Part shown: piece by piece, positions 28,768 through 36,332 of the stretch
How positions within the stretch are numbered: position 1 is the first letter of the stretch
Layout of the letters: each line of letters begins with the position of its first letter
From: Methylobacterium sp. Leaf123
GTDB lineage: Bacteria; Pseudomonadota; Alphaproteobacteria; Rhizobiales; Beijerinckiaceae
Length of the DNA stretch: 64,000 nucleotides
NCBI RefSeq assembly: GCF_001423405.1
Contig: NZ_LMNS01000006.1
Location: forward strand, 1-64,000
Direction: 5' to 3'
The notes under the pieces: model-generated
Told to the model about the DNA's origin: nothing
Seen by the model: the letters and a program-made list of their open reading frames with translations, nothing else
Database searches by the model: none
Made by a program: the position numbers and the translations under genes

Positions 28768-29127
28768 CTACGGTAGCGCGCCGGCCTTCTCCTTCACCTT
28801 GGTCATCGTGTCCTGGCAGGCGGTCTCCTGGCCGGCCTTGTCCTGCTCCTTCGCCTTGGCAAGCAGGGTGCGCGCCTCTTCCACGCCCGCCTTCGTCGGC
28901 ACGGTCGAGGGATCGGACGGGGCACCGGCCGGCGGCTTGTCGAGGGCCTTGGGCGAGTTCGAGGAGGTGGCGCCGCCCGGAGGCTCCTTACCGGTCACCT
29001 GTTCCGCACCGGCGCTGTTGAGCCGCCGCTCCACCGTGGAGATGTCGTCCTTGCAGGTGACGGCCAAAGCGGGGCCAGCGGTGACGAGGATGGCGAGGGC
29101 AACAGGCAGCGTAAGGGCAATGCGCAT
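28768..29127 (-). CDS. Small secreted protein next to lanM, LutD-like
   Basis: A 119-residue protein with a signal peptide (MRIALTLPVALAILVTAGPA, cut near ALA). The mature part starts VTCKDDISTVERRLN, has a Pro/Ser-rich middle (about residues 45-75), and ends with a helical segment KAKEQDKAGQETACQDTMTK. The two-cysteine plan (CxxxI at the start, a Cys after a charged helix near the end) resembles LutD in the lut cluster. It is the gene after lanM on the same strand, separated by a terminator. A role in lanthanide handling is inference. The ribosome-binding site GGAGGAG supports ATG 29127. Confidence 0.7.
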   Translation of the reverse strand: MRIALTLPVALAILVTAGPALAVTCKDDISTVERRLNSAGAEQVTGKEPPGGATSSNSPKALDKPPAGAPSDPSTVPTKAGVEEARTLLAKAKEQDKAGQETACQDTMTKVKEKAGALP

Positions 29128-29267
29128 GGGGTGGGGGCTCCTCCGGATCGGCTTGTTACGAGCTGGTCCCGTGACCGCCCGCTTCGGCCGGAACAGTCCT
29201 CGAAGGCCCCTTAGGGTTCCGCTCTGCGACGCTTCGCCCACGCCCCGGAACGGGGCTGGTGGACATG

Positions 29268-29303
29268 AAAAAGGGTGCGGATCTCGCGATCCGCACCCTT
29301 TTT
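29268..29303 (-). terminator. Strong terminator after lanM
   Basis: A perfect 16-bp palindrome AAAAAGGGTGCGGATC / GATCCGCACCCTTTTT with a TCGC loop, giving an A-run and a U-run, so it can end transcription on both strands. It lies just after the lanM stop on the minus strand and isolates the gene from the downstream small protein, fitting a very highly expressed single gene. Confidence 0.92.
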
Positions 29304-29328
29304 CGTCCCGAACGAAGTGTCGGGGAAT

Positions 29329-29730
29329 TTAGCGGATCAGGTTGACCAGAGCCGAGCCGGCCGGGCTCGCCAGTTCCTTGGCATCGATGGTGCCATCGTT
29401 GTCCGGGTTGGCAGCCTTGAACTGCGCCTCGACGGCGGCGAGGTATTCCTTCTTGTCGAGGGTACCGTCGTTGTCCGGGTCGAGCTTCTTGAGGTCGGCC
29501 TCGCTGACGCGGCCCTTCAGCTCCTTGGCATCGAGCGTGCCATCCTTATCCGGATCGAGCTTGTCGAAGGCGGCGGAGCCGGCGGCCAGAGCCTCCTTGA
29601 GATCGATCGTGCCGTCCTTGTCCGGATCGAAGGCGGCGATATCGACCTTCGTGGTCGTCGTCGGGGCGGCATAGGCCGGAGCAGCGACGAGCGCGGCGAG
29701 AAGAATGGCAGACGAGAGGCGGAACGCCAT
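29329..29730 (-). CDS. lanM: Lanmodulin, periplasmic lanthanide-binding EF-hand protein
   Basis: A 133-residue protein with a 21-residue signal peptide (MAFRLSSAILLAALVAAPAY) and four EF-hand loops at about D35-E46, D59-E70, D84-E95 and N108-E119. Each loop has Pro at its second position (DPDKDGT, DPDKDGT, DPDNDGT, NPDNDGT), the hallmark of lanmodulin, and adjacent hands are close together. Lanmodulin binds lanthanides with picomolar affinity and far above calcium. The fourth loop starts with Asn, as in the described protein, which has one weak site. The sequence is nearly that of M. extorquens LanM as I remember it. Ribosome-binding site AGGAG supports the start. Confidence 0.96.
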   Translation of the reverse strand: MAFRLSSAILLAALVAAPAYAAPTTTTKVDIAAFDPDKDGTIDLKEALAAGSAAFDKLDPDKDGTLDAKELKGRVSEADLKKLDPDNDGTLDKKEYLAAVEAQFKAANPDNDGTIDAKELASPAGSALVNLIR

Positions 29731-30045
29731 AAGGGCAAACTCCTGATCGAAGAGGCCCGGCGAAACCGGGCAGACGGCAACATCGCGGAAGCGCACACAA
29801 CCGCCTTACCTCAGGCCAACAAGCCTCGGGCAAAGCGGCCGTTCGGCCTCGCTTAGATTGCGTATCTTGCCCGGGAGAAATTGGCAACAGGCGGAGCGGA
29901 ATTCGCAGATCCCGACGGCCCAAAACCGTGAAGTTTCGGTCAAACAGCAAAGCGGCGCAGTTCCGGAGAACCGCGCCGCTCGCGTCGTTCGAGAGAAGTC
30001 CCGGACCGGATTCGGTCCGGGTGCGTGTGCGGCTCCGTGGCCCGC
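29731..30045. other. lanM upstream region with two hairpins
   Basis: A 315-base gap between lutH and lanM, both read leftward. Two inverted repeats follow the lutH stop: CCCGGACC / GGTCCGGG (30000-30021) and AGCGGCGCAGTTC / GAACCGCGCCGCT (29951-29980, one mismatch). On the minus strand the second is followed by TTGCTGTTTG, so it is a probable lutH terminator. The lanM promoter should lie in the remaining 29731-29950; I see no consensus element I would name. Confidence 0.6.
29941..29980 (-). terminator. Probable terminator of lutH
   Basis: A 13-bp stem with one mismatch around a four-base loop, followed on the minus strand by a weak T-rich stretch. It lies about 65 bases past the lutH stop codon and after a second small hairpin. 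Confidence 0.6.
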
Positions 30046-32571
30046 TCAGCCCTTCCGGACCAGCGGGAACGGCTCGACCACGGGAGCCGCGGGCGGCGGC
30101 TCGAACAGGATGCGCAGGCCGCCGAAGGCCGCCACCGGCGCGCCGGGCGCGAGGCTGCGGTTCGAGGTGGCGTTGGGCACCCGGACGATCGGAACCTCGT
30201 TCACCGGCGAGAACGTGCCGAAGGTGGCGTAGTTGGCGTTGAAGGCGTTCTCGACATAGCCGTAGAGTTCGATGTTCGACGCCACGCGGTAGCTCGTGTT
30301 GAGGCCGAACACCGCGAAGTCACCGGTGGTCTTGTTCTGGTTGGTCGGGTCGCCGACGAGGAACTTGCCGGTGGCGAAGCGCGCGAGCGCCCCGACGCGC
30401 CATTCCGGCGTCACCTGATACTGCACGCCGACCTTGAGCTGGTGCGGCGCGACGCCGGGCAGGCGGTTGCCCGGACGCACGAGCACGACGCCGCTCTCGT
30501 CGCCGCCCGCGCTGTTGAACGGGTTGCCGGGCGCGGCGAGTTCGACCGGCGACTCGAAGGTCGCATCGACGAAGGCGTAGTCGATGAAGGCGTTCCAGCG
30601 CGGCGCCGTGTAGAACAGGCTCGCCTCGACGCCCTGCCGCTTGGTCGAGCCGACGTTGCGGAAGAAGGCGCGGCCGATCGTGTCGGGGGCCGGCACGAAC
30701 AGGATGTCGTCGTCGTTGCGGGTCGAGAAGAAGCCGGCCTTCCACGACAGGATGCCGCCGAAATACTCGTCGGGTTGCGGGATGCGGCCGCGGATACCGG
30801 CCTCGACCGTGCGCGCCACGACCTGCTTCAACGGCGGGTCGCCGACGAAGAAGTTGGTGAGCGAGCAGGGCGCCAGCGGATCGGCGCAGGAGAGTTCGGC
30901 CGGGGTCGGGGCGCGGTTGGCTTCCGTGTAGCCACCGTAGGCGACGAGGTAGTCGGGAATGACCTTGTAGGTCGCGCCGATGCCGGGGTTGAAGCGCTGG
31001 TAATAATGGTCGCCGTTCAGCGCCGTGCCGATCTGGTCGCGCAGGACGATCTTGGCCATGTTGAACCGGCCCTGCAGCGTCAGGGTCAGCCGGTCGGTCA
31101 GGTCGGTGTTGTTCGCGAAGTAGATGCCGCCGTAATCGTTCGAGGTATGAACCGAGACGGGGGTGATGATGCCGTCGTCGCTGGAGACGACGATGCCGGG
31201 GGGCGAGAAGCCGCGGTCGAGGGTCAGGCCGCCGATGGAGTTGTCGGCCCCGAAGCGGGTGCGTCCGCCGTCATAGGAACCACCGAGGACGAAGCGGTTC
31301 GGCAGGCCGAACAGCGTCTCGCGCACCACGGTCTGGACCGTAGCGCCGAAATTGTCGGTATTCGTGCGGGTCTGGTTGAGGAAGGCGTAGGGTCCGCCCT
31401 CGTCGAAGCGGTCGGCGAAGACCGGGTTGACCCCGCCGAAGTTGAAGGTGCGCAGCCGGTCGGCCCGCACGGGGCTGCCGGTGCGGTCCCGCAGGAAGAA
31501 CTGGTTGTCGTCGGCGCCCTCGGAGCAGACAAACCGCTCATCGGCCTCGCAATTCTCCACGTCGGCGGCATCGCCGTTGGCGGTGCGCTGGCGGAACAGG
31601 CCGTAATAGGCGTTGCCCTGCACGGTGATGGTCGGGGTGACGTCGTAGGTGCCGGAGAGCTGGAAGCGCAGGAAGTCGTTCTTGGTCTGGTCGGGATAGG
31701 TGAAGACGTCGCTGCGGTCGGTCTTCAGCAGCTCGACCGGGGCGGTGCCGTTACCGGTCAGGCTGTTGCTGGCGCCGATGACGTTGAAGTGGAATTCGCT
31801 CTTCTCGCCCTGCACGCCGAGGTCGGCGTAGATCTGGTTGAGACGCGACGGGGAATGGCGCCGCCAGCCGTCCTCGCCGAGCTTGTTGCCGGCAACGTAG
31901 AGGCCGATATTGTCGATGCGCTGGCCGTGCTGGAACGCCACCGCGCCGCGGCCGAACGAGCCGCCGAGCACGTTGATCTCGCTGCCCTGGTAGGTGAAGC
32001 CGTTCTTGAGCGACACCGCCAGCGAGCCGCCGAGCGCGTTGAGGCCGAAGGCCGGGTTCGAGCCTTCCAGCTCGATCCGATCGACGGCGATGTCGGGGAT
32101 CAGATCCCACTGCACCGTGTCGCCGAACGAGGTGTTGAAACGGGCCCCGTTGAGATAGACGGCCACGCCCTGCGGCGAGCCGCCGAGTGGCGAGGCCTCG
32201 AAGCCGCGATAGGTGATCGTCGGCTGGAAGGGGTTGCCCTGGGCGTTGTTGACGCTGATCGAGCCGACGCGCTCATCGAGCGCCCGCACCGTGCTCGGGA
32301 AGCCGACACGCGAGACGTCGCCTGCGGTCAGCACGCTCGTGTTCTGCGGCAGCTTGTTGCGGTCGATCCCGTCGAGCACGGTCACTTCGCGCAGACCCGA
32401 CGGGGTCTGGGTGGCCACGACCCGGCGCGAGGCCGCCACCGGCGTATTCGAGACGACGCTGATCTCTTCGAGCGTAACGGCCTCTCCGCCGCCCGCGCCT
32501 TGCGCCATCACATGTCCCGGAAGCAGCGCAACCGATGCGATGAGGCTGCCTCGCAGCACCCGCATTGTCAT
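30046..32571 (-). CDS. lutH: TonB-dependent outer-membrane receptor LutH for lanthanides
   Basis: An 841-residue beta-barrel receptor. A signal peptide (residues 1-24) is followed by a TonB-box-like segment (LEEISVVS), a plug domain (about residues 60-200, with DLIPDIAVDRIELEGSNPAFGLNALGG split across it), and about 600 residues of barrel with many YGxY and RLxVxNAFN-like strands (GYVENAFNANYATFG). In M. extorquens this receptor is needed for lanthanide uptake and likely takes a lanthanophore complex. It sits between lutG and lanM. The ATG at 32571 (MTMRVLRG) gives the signal peptide. Confidence 0.93.
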   Translation of the reverse strand: MTMRVLRGSLIASVALLPGHVMAQGAGGGEAVTLEEISVVSNTPVAASRRVVATQTPSGLREVTVLDGIDRNKLPQNTSVLTAGDVSRVGFPSTVRALDERVGSISVNNAQGNPFQPTITYRGFEASPLGGSPQGVAVYLNGARFNTSFGDTVQWDLIPDIAVDRIELEGSNPAFGLNALGGSLAVSLKNGFTYQGSEINVLGGSFGRGAVAFQHGQRIDNIGLYVAGNKLGEDGWRRHSPSRLNQIYADLGVQGEKSEFHFNVIGASNSLTGNGTAPVELLKTDRSDVFTYPDQTKNDFLRFQLSGTYDVTPTITVQGNAYYGLFRQRTANGDAADVENCEADERFVCSEGADDNQFFLRDRTGSPVRADRLRTFNFGGVNPVFADRFDEGGPYAFLNQTRTNTDNFGATVQTVVRETLFGLPNRFVLGGSYDGGRTRFGADNSIGGLTLDRGFSPPGIVVSSDDGIITPVSVHTSNDYGGIYFANNTDLTDRLTLTLQGRFNMAKIVLRDQIGTALNGDHYYQRFNPGIGATYKVIPDYLVAYGGYTEANRAPTPAELSCADPLAPCSLTNFFVGDPPLKQVVARTVEAGIRGRIPQPDEYFGGILSWKAGFFSTRNDDDILFVPAPDTIGRAFFRNVGSTKRQGVEASLFYTAPRWNAFIDYAFVDATFESPVELAAPGNPFNSAGGDESGVVLVRPGNRLPGVAPHQLKVGVQYQVTPEWRVGALARFATGKFLVGDPTNQNKTTGDFAVFGLNTSYRVASNIELYGYVENAFNANYATFGTFSPVNEVPIVRVPNATSNRSLAPGAPVAAFGGLRILFEPPPAAPVVEPFPLVRKG

Positions 32572-33114
32572 TCCCCAGCCCTTGTCATTCGTGCGTGCGG
32601 CCCGTTCGAGCGGAACCGTTGCCGGATGTTGCTGATGGAGGGGGGTAACGACAATCGCTGCCGAGCGTCTACGGGACCAATTCTGATGAGACGCTCAAGC
32701 TTCCACGGAAGCGTGGTGTTCTGGCAACATATTTCTGCCGTTCCGTCAAAGACTTACGGACAAAACGGCAGGTTGTTCCGGGATCATTCGGCAATAGTTC
32801 GTCGGCTTTCGGCAGCCGGCCCGACCAAGATCCCGCCGAGTCTCTTTGCTCCGAAAATCGGTTTGCCCCACCTCAGGGTGCTTCGGTGCGACCGAAACAG
32901 CCGTTGTCGGAGCGCATCCTGAAATCATGACGCTCAGCCTCAGGCTGCATCACGCCAGGCAATTACATGGCAGGGCGGCAAAAATCGAAGGAAAATACTT
33001 CGGCATTCGCGGACGAGCACGAATCCCAACACGACATCGTGGACCGGTCGGTTCGTTACGCTCGCACCGCGGCGCTTGGCGGAAGCAGACTCGTCGCTTC
33101 CGCCCGAAAGCCGG
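32572..33114. other. Long intergenic region upstream of lutH
   Basis: About 540 bases between the lutG stop and the lutH start, longer than any other gap in the cluster. No coding frame is convincing. It is less GC-rich than its surroundings and contains a short hairpin (GCTTCC-AC-GGAAGC at 32699-32712). It should hold the lutH promoter and a leader, and so is a candidate site of lanthanide-responsive control. Confidence 0.55.
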
Positions 33115-33744
33115 TCAGAGATGCGCCTGGATGCGACGGGCAATTTCGCCCAGGCGCTGCTCGAGAATCGTCGGCACTTCGCAGACATAGGAAACCGACT
33201 GGTTCCGCTCGTCGAAGATGCGCCGGTCCCAGTTGAATTTGCTTTCCAAGTCCGCGGCCTCCTTGGAGGCGACCTTGGTGGAGTCGGATTCCGGGCTGTC
33301 CTTCATCTCGCTCACCTTGTCCGCCTCGTCGCGGATGCGTTCGGCGAGACGGCGCTGGCCCTGGGCATAGCGGCTGATCCCGTTCATCACCGTGCTGCGC
33401 TCGCCGTTGATGATCTCGAACACCCCGGCGAAGACGCGGGTGAGGCGCTTGCCCTTCTCGGCGGGATCGGCCTTCTGCGCGAATTCATCGAGCAGGGTGT
33501 CGACCTCGCGCAATTCGGTGCGGCGGGAGGCGAGCTTGCGGGCGAGCTGGGCCGCCTCGCGGTCGCTGCCCCACTCACCGGCCTCGGCAAGATCCGGCCC
33601 GGTCCAGAACGAGCCGTAGCCCAGCGTCGTCACCTTGCGCTGCGGGCAGGGCCAATCCGGATCGGCCTTGGGCTGCGCGAGCGCGGGCCCGGCCGCGAGG
33701 AGCAGGGCAAGGCAAAGCGGGGCACGAACGGAACGACGGATCAT
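33115..33744 (-). CDS. lutG: Secreted helical protein LutG
   Basis: A 209-residue protein with a signal peptide (about residues 1-23). The mature part has WPCPQRKVTTLGYGSFWTG near its start and a single later Cys in SVSYVCEVPT, which may form a disulfide. The body (about residues 60-180) is highly charged and helical, probably coiled. No enzyme motif is seen. Its place right after the lutF permease gene (11 bases) and before lutH supports membership in the lanthanide uptake cluster. The name follows the described M. extorquens order. Confidence 0.8.
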   Translation of the reverse strand: MIRRSVRAPLCLALLLAAGPALAQPKADPDWPCPQRKVTTLGYGSFWTGPDLAEAGEWGSDREAAQLARKLASRRTELREVDTLLDEFAQKADPAEKGKRLTRVFAGVFEIINGERSTVMNGISRYAQGQRRLAERIRDEADKVSEMKDSPESDSTKVASKEAADLESKFNWDRRIFDERNQSVSYVCEVPTILEQRLGEIARRIQAHL

Positions 33745-33754
33745 GGGAGGTCTC

Positions 33755-34648
33755 TCAGGCAGCTTCGCCGGCCGGTCCGCCGCGCCGGGCCATGATGCCG
33801 CGGCCCGGATCGTAGGCGATCACGGCGAGGGTGAAGAACAGGAGGCCGGTGCCGACCACGACGGCGCAGGCGACCGGCTCGAAGCGCCCGTAGAGAGCGA
33901 AACGCACCAATTCGACCGCGTGGGTGAACGGATTGGCCTGGCAGATGAGATAGAGCCACTCGCTCGATGCCCGAACCTGCCAGAGCGGATATAGGGCAGA
34001 AGAGGCAAAGAACATCGGGAAGATCACGAAATTCATGACGCTCGCGAAGTTCTCAAGTTGCCGCACCAGCGACGACAGGAACAGGCCGATCGCCCCGAGC
34101 ATCAAACCTGAGGCCAGGAAGGCCGGCAGGGCGGCGAGATAGCCGATGGGCGGAATGCCGGTCTCCCAGAACCACGCGATGGCCAGGAAGGCGTAGGCCT
34201 GGACGATGGAGACGCTCACGCCCGCGATCAGTTTGGCCAGCAGCAGCGACCAGCGCGGATAGGGCGAGGTCAGCAGCACCTTCATCGAGCCGACCTCGCG
34301 GTCGTAGACCATCGAGAGCGAGGACTGCATGCCGTTGAAGAGCTGGATCATCACCGCGAGCCCCGGCACCACATAGGCCTCGTAGAGCACGTAGGTCTCG
34401 TAAGGCGGCGTGATCGAGGTGCCGAGCGTGTTGCGGAAACCCGCCGCGAAGATGAACAGCCAGACCAGCGGGCGCACCATCGCCGAGAAGAACCGCTCCT
34501 TCTGGTGGAAGAAGCGCAGCAGCTCGCGGCGCACGATGCCCCCGAGCGCGATGAGGTAGCCGACCGCATCGAGCCGGCCCGCATGCGGCACGGTCTTCGC
34601 GCCGTCCTCGGCATGGGCAGCGGCGGCGGGGTTCGAAGGAGAACTCAT
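33755..34648 (-). CDS. lutF: ABC-2-type transporter permease LutF
   Basis: A 297-residue inner-membrane protein with six hydrophobic segments between about residues 55 and 285 and the ABC-2 signature DREVGSMKVLLTSPYPRW near residue 130. ABC-2 permeases are usually exporters, yet here the permease is encoded with a periplasmic binding protein (LutA). It overlaps lutE by 4 bases (ATGA), so they are translated together. In M. extorquens the LutAEF set is reported as required for lanthanide use. Confidence 0.9.
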   Translation of the reverse strand: MSSPSNPAAAAHAEDGAKTVPHAGRLDAVGYLIALGGIVRRELLRFFHQKERFFSAMVRPLVWLFIFAAGFRNTLGTSITPPYETYVLYEAYVVPGLAVMIQLFNGMQSSLSMVYDREVGSMKVLLTSPYPRWSLLLAKLIAGVSVSIVQAYAFLAIAWFWETGIPPIGYLAALPAFLASGLMLGAIGLFLSSLVRQLENFASVMNFVIFPMFFASSALYPLWQVRASSEWLYLICQANPFTHAVELVRFALYGRFEPVACAVVVGTGLLFFTLAVIAYDPGRGIMARRGGPAGEAA

Positions 34649-35394
34649 GCGGCGGACTTCACGGCTCTCTTGTCGGGTTCGGCGACGAGGCGGCGGAAGG
34701 CGGCCTCCAGCGTCTCACCGGGCCCGCCGATCTCCCCGGCAAGGCCGCGGGCGACGATGCGGCCCTTGTGCAGGACCACGGCGTCGTCCTCGGGCGAAAT
34801 CTCCTCGAAGATGTGGGTCGCCCACAGCACCGAGAGCCCCTCCTCCCGCACCAGGGCGCGGACGATGGCGACGATGTCGGCGCGCGATTCGAGGTCGAGC
34901 CCGACGGTGGGCTCGTCGAGCAACAGCAAGCGCGGCGCGTGGATCAGCGAGCGGGCGATCTCGATGCGCCGCGACTGGCCTCCGGACAGGGTGCGGATCT
35001 TGTCGTCGCGCCGCTCGGCGAGGCCGACGCGGGCGAGCAAGGTCTCGATGCGCGCACGCGCGGCCACCCGGCCGATGCCGTGCAGGCTGGCGTGGTAATG
35101 CAGGTTCTGCGCGACGGTGAGGTCGGTATCCAGCGTCCGCGCCTGGAACACCACGCCGAGGCCCGCGAGCGCCCGCGACGGCTCGCGGTCCAGGGGATGG
35201 CCGAGGATCGCGACCCGGCCCTCCTGATTGTTGTAGAGCCGGGTGATCACCGAGAACAACGTGGTCTTGCCCGCACCGTTGGGCCCGAGCAGCGCCATGA
35301 AATGCCCGCGCTCGACCGTGATCGACACGCCTTCGAGCGCCGCGCGCTGGCCGAAGCGGTGGCTAACGCCGGTGACCTCGAGTGCCGCGCTCAT
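34645..35394 (-). CDS. lutE: ABC transporter ATP-binding protein LutE
   Basis: A 249-residue ABC ATPase: Walker [11 protein letters not shown]-loop VFQARTLD, signature TLSGGQSRRIEIA, Walker [17 protein letters not shown] and switch His in WATHIFEEI. Sequence style matches the ATPases associated with PQQ-dependent alcohol dehydrogenase gene clusters. The start ATG 35394 overlaps the lutD stop (ATGA). It pairs with LutF downstream. Confidence 0.92.
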   Translation of the reverse strand: MSAALEVTGVSHRFGQRAALEGVSITVERGHFMALLGPNGAGKTTLFSVITRLYNNQEGRVAILGHPLDREPSRALAGLGVVFQARTLDTDLTVAQNLHYHASLHGIGRVAARARIETLLARVGLAERRDDKIRTLSGGQSRRIEIARSLIHAPRLLLLDEPTVGLDLESRADIVAIVRALVREEGLSVLWATHIFEEISPEDDAVVLHKGRIVARGLAGEIGGPGETLEAAFRRLVAEPDKRAVKSAA

Positions 35395-35798
35395 TTCGGC
35401 AGCGCCCGCTTGGCGTCGTCGAGCGCTTCGAGGCACTCGTCGAACTCGCCCTCCCCCTGCTCGCGCTCGGCGATCTTCAGCGCGCGGGTGAGTTTCTGCG
35501 GGACGGACTCGGCCGCCAGTTTTTCGACACGCGCCTTCACGGCGGCGATGCCTTCGGCGCAGGCGGCCTTGTCGTCGGCGCGCACGGGCGTCACCAGAAG
35601 GGTAAGGGCTAAAGCAGCCGCAACGAAAACCCCTCCCCCCTCTGCGGGGGAGGGTGCCTCGCGGATGCGAGGCGGGAGAGGGGTCGGCTCAGGTCTTTCC
35701 GGAAGCGTCGTTCCCCTCACCCGACCCGCTGCGCGGGCCACCCTCTCCCGCAGAGGGGAGAGGGGTAAAATCGCGTGCAAGAGGAAGCCGCTGCGCAT
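35391..35798 (-). CDS. lutD: Small secreted protein LutD, N terminus carrying an in-frame palindromic repeat
   Basis: A 135-residue product from ATG 35798 (or GTG 35810). The first ten residues (MRSGFLLHAI) are followed by about 46 residues read from a palindromic repeat element, then by a good signal-peptide core and cleavage site (VFVAAALALTLLVTPVRADD). The mature domain is short, helical and has two cysteines (AACAEGIAAV and FDECLEALDD). The repeat seems to have entered the signal-peptide region while keeping the frame. It lies between lutC and lutE with overlapping or touching ends. Confidence 0.75.
   Translation of the reverse strand: MRSGFLLHAILPLSPLRERVARAAGRVRGTTLPERPEPTPLPPRIREAPSPAEGGGVFVAAALALTLLVTPVRADDKAACAEGIAAVKARVEKLAAESVPQKLTRALKIAEREQGEGEFDECLEALDDAKRALPK
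35631..35765 (-). repeat. Palindromic repeat element, copy 1, inside lutD
   Basis: A roughly 135-bp GC-rich element made of nested hairpins (CCCTCCCCC...GGGGGAGGG, GCCTCGCGGATGCGAGGC, GACCCGCTGCGCGGGCC, CCCTCTCCC...). Related copies are at 44284-44418 and 50043-50178. This copy lies in the signal-peptide region of lutD and is open in the reading frame. Confidence 0.88.
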
Positions 35799-35806
35799 GA
35801 TCAAGC

Positions 35807-36241
35807 TCACTTCACCGTAATCGTGCCGGCCATGCCCTTCTCTTCAAGCCCTTGCGCATACCATTTGTAGGCGCCCGGCTTGATGGCGACGAATTCGATG
35901 GCGATCTCGCCGGGATCGTCGAATTCGAGATGGTCGGGCGGGCCGCCGCCGTGGATCTCCTTGTGCTCGATCACGATCTGGTTGAACCAGATGTAGCGGA
36001 AGAACTCGGGGGCGTAGAATTTGTACTCCTGCCGCCCCTTGGCGACGATGCGCAGGCGATAGGCCTTGCCGGCTTCCAGCTCGATATCCTTGTTCTCGAC
36101 CACGAAGTCGTTGCCCTCCTCGTTGCCGAGCACGAGGTCGGGCAGGTTCTGCCGCTTCTTGGTGAGGTCGAGGGCACCGGCCGGGGCGGCGGCCAGCATC
36201 AGGGCCGCGGCGGCGAGGCCGAGGCGCGTGGTCCATCTCAT
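35807..36241 (-). CDS. lutC: Secreted cupredoxin-like protein LutC lacking the copper Cys
   Basis: A 144-residue protein with a signal peptide (MRWTTRLGLAAAALMLAAAP, cut near GALD). The mature part looks like a cupredoxin fold (beta strands DFVVENKDIELEAGKAYRLR, FVAIKPGAYKWYA), but has no cysteine at all, so the usual type-1 copper Cys ligand is missing. It is rich in Glu/Asp and has His in EHKEIHGGGPPDH, which could bind another metal. The ribosome-binding site GGAGGAA is strong. It sits between lutB and lutD. Confidence 0.82.
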   Translation of the reverse strand: MRWTTRLGLAAAALMLAAAPAGALDLTKKRQNLPDLVLGNEEGNDFVVENKDIELEAGKAYRLRIVAKGRQEYKFYAPEFFRYIWFNQIVIEHKEIHGGGPPDHLEFDDPGEIAIEFVAIKPGAYKWYAQGLEEKGMAGTITVK

Positions 36242-36332
36242 GTCGCTTCCTCCGGTTTCTTGTTTTTGCATCGCCCTTTTCCGAAAGCCGGCAACCACCT
36301 TTCGGGACGACGCCTTAGCCGGCGAACTGAAC

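Noticed and set aside
30025..32922. A 965-residue plus-strand open frame opposite lutH
   Set aside because: Antisense of a well-supported TonB receptor; the composition is typical of a GC-rich shadow frame.
32746..32928. A 60-residue minus-strand frame between lutG and lutH
   Set aside because: No ribosome-binding site, signal peptide or coding bias; treated as leader or promoter DNA.
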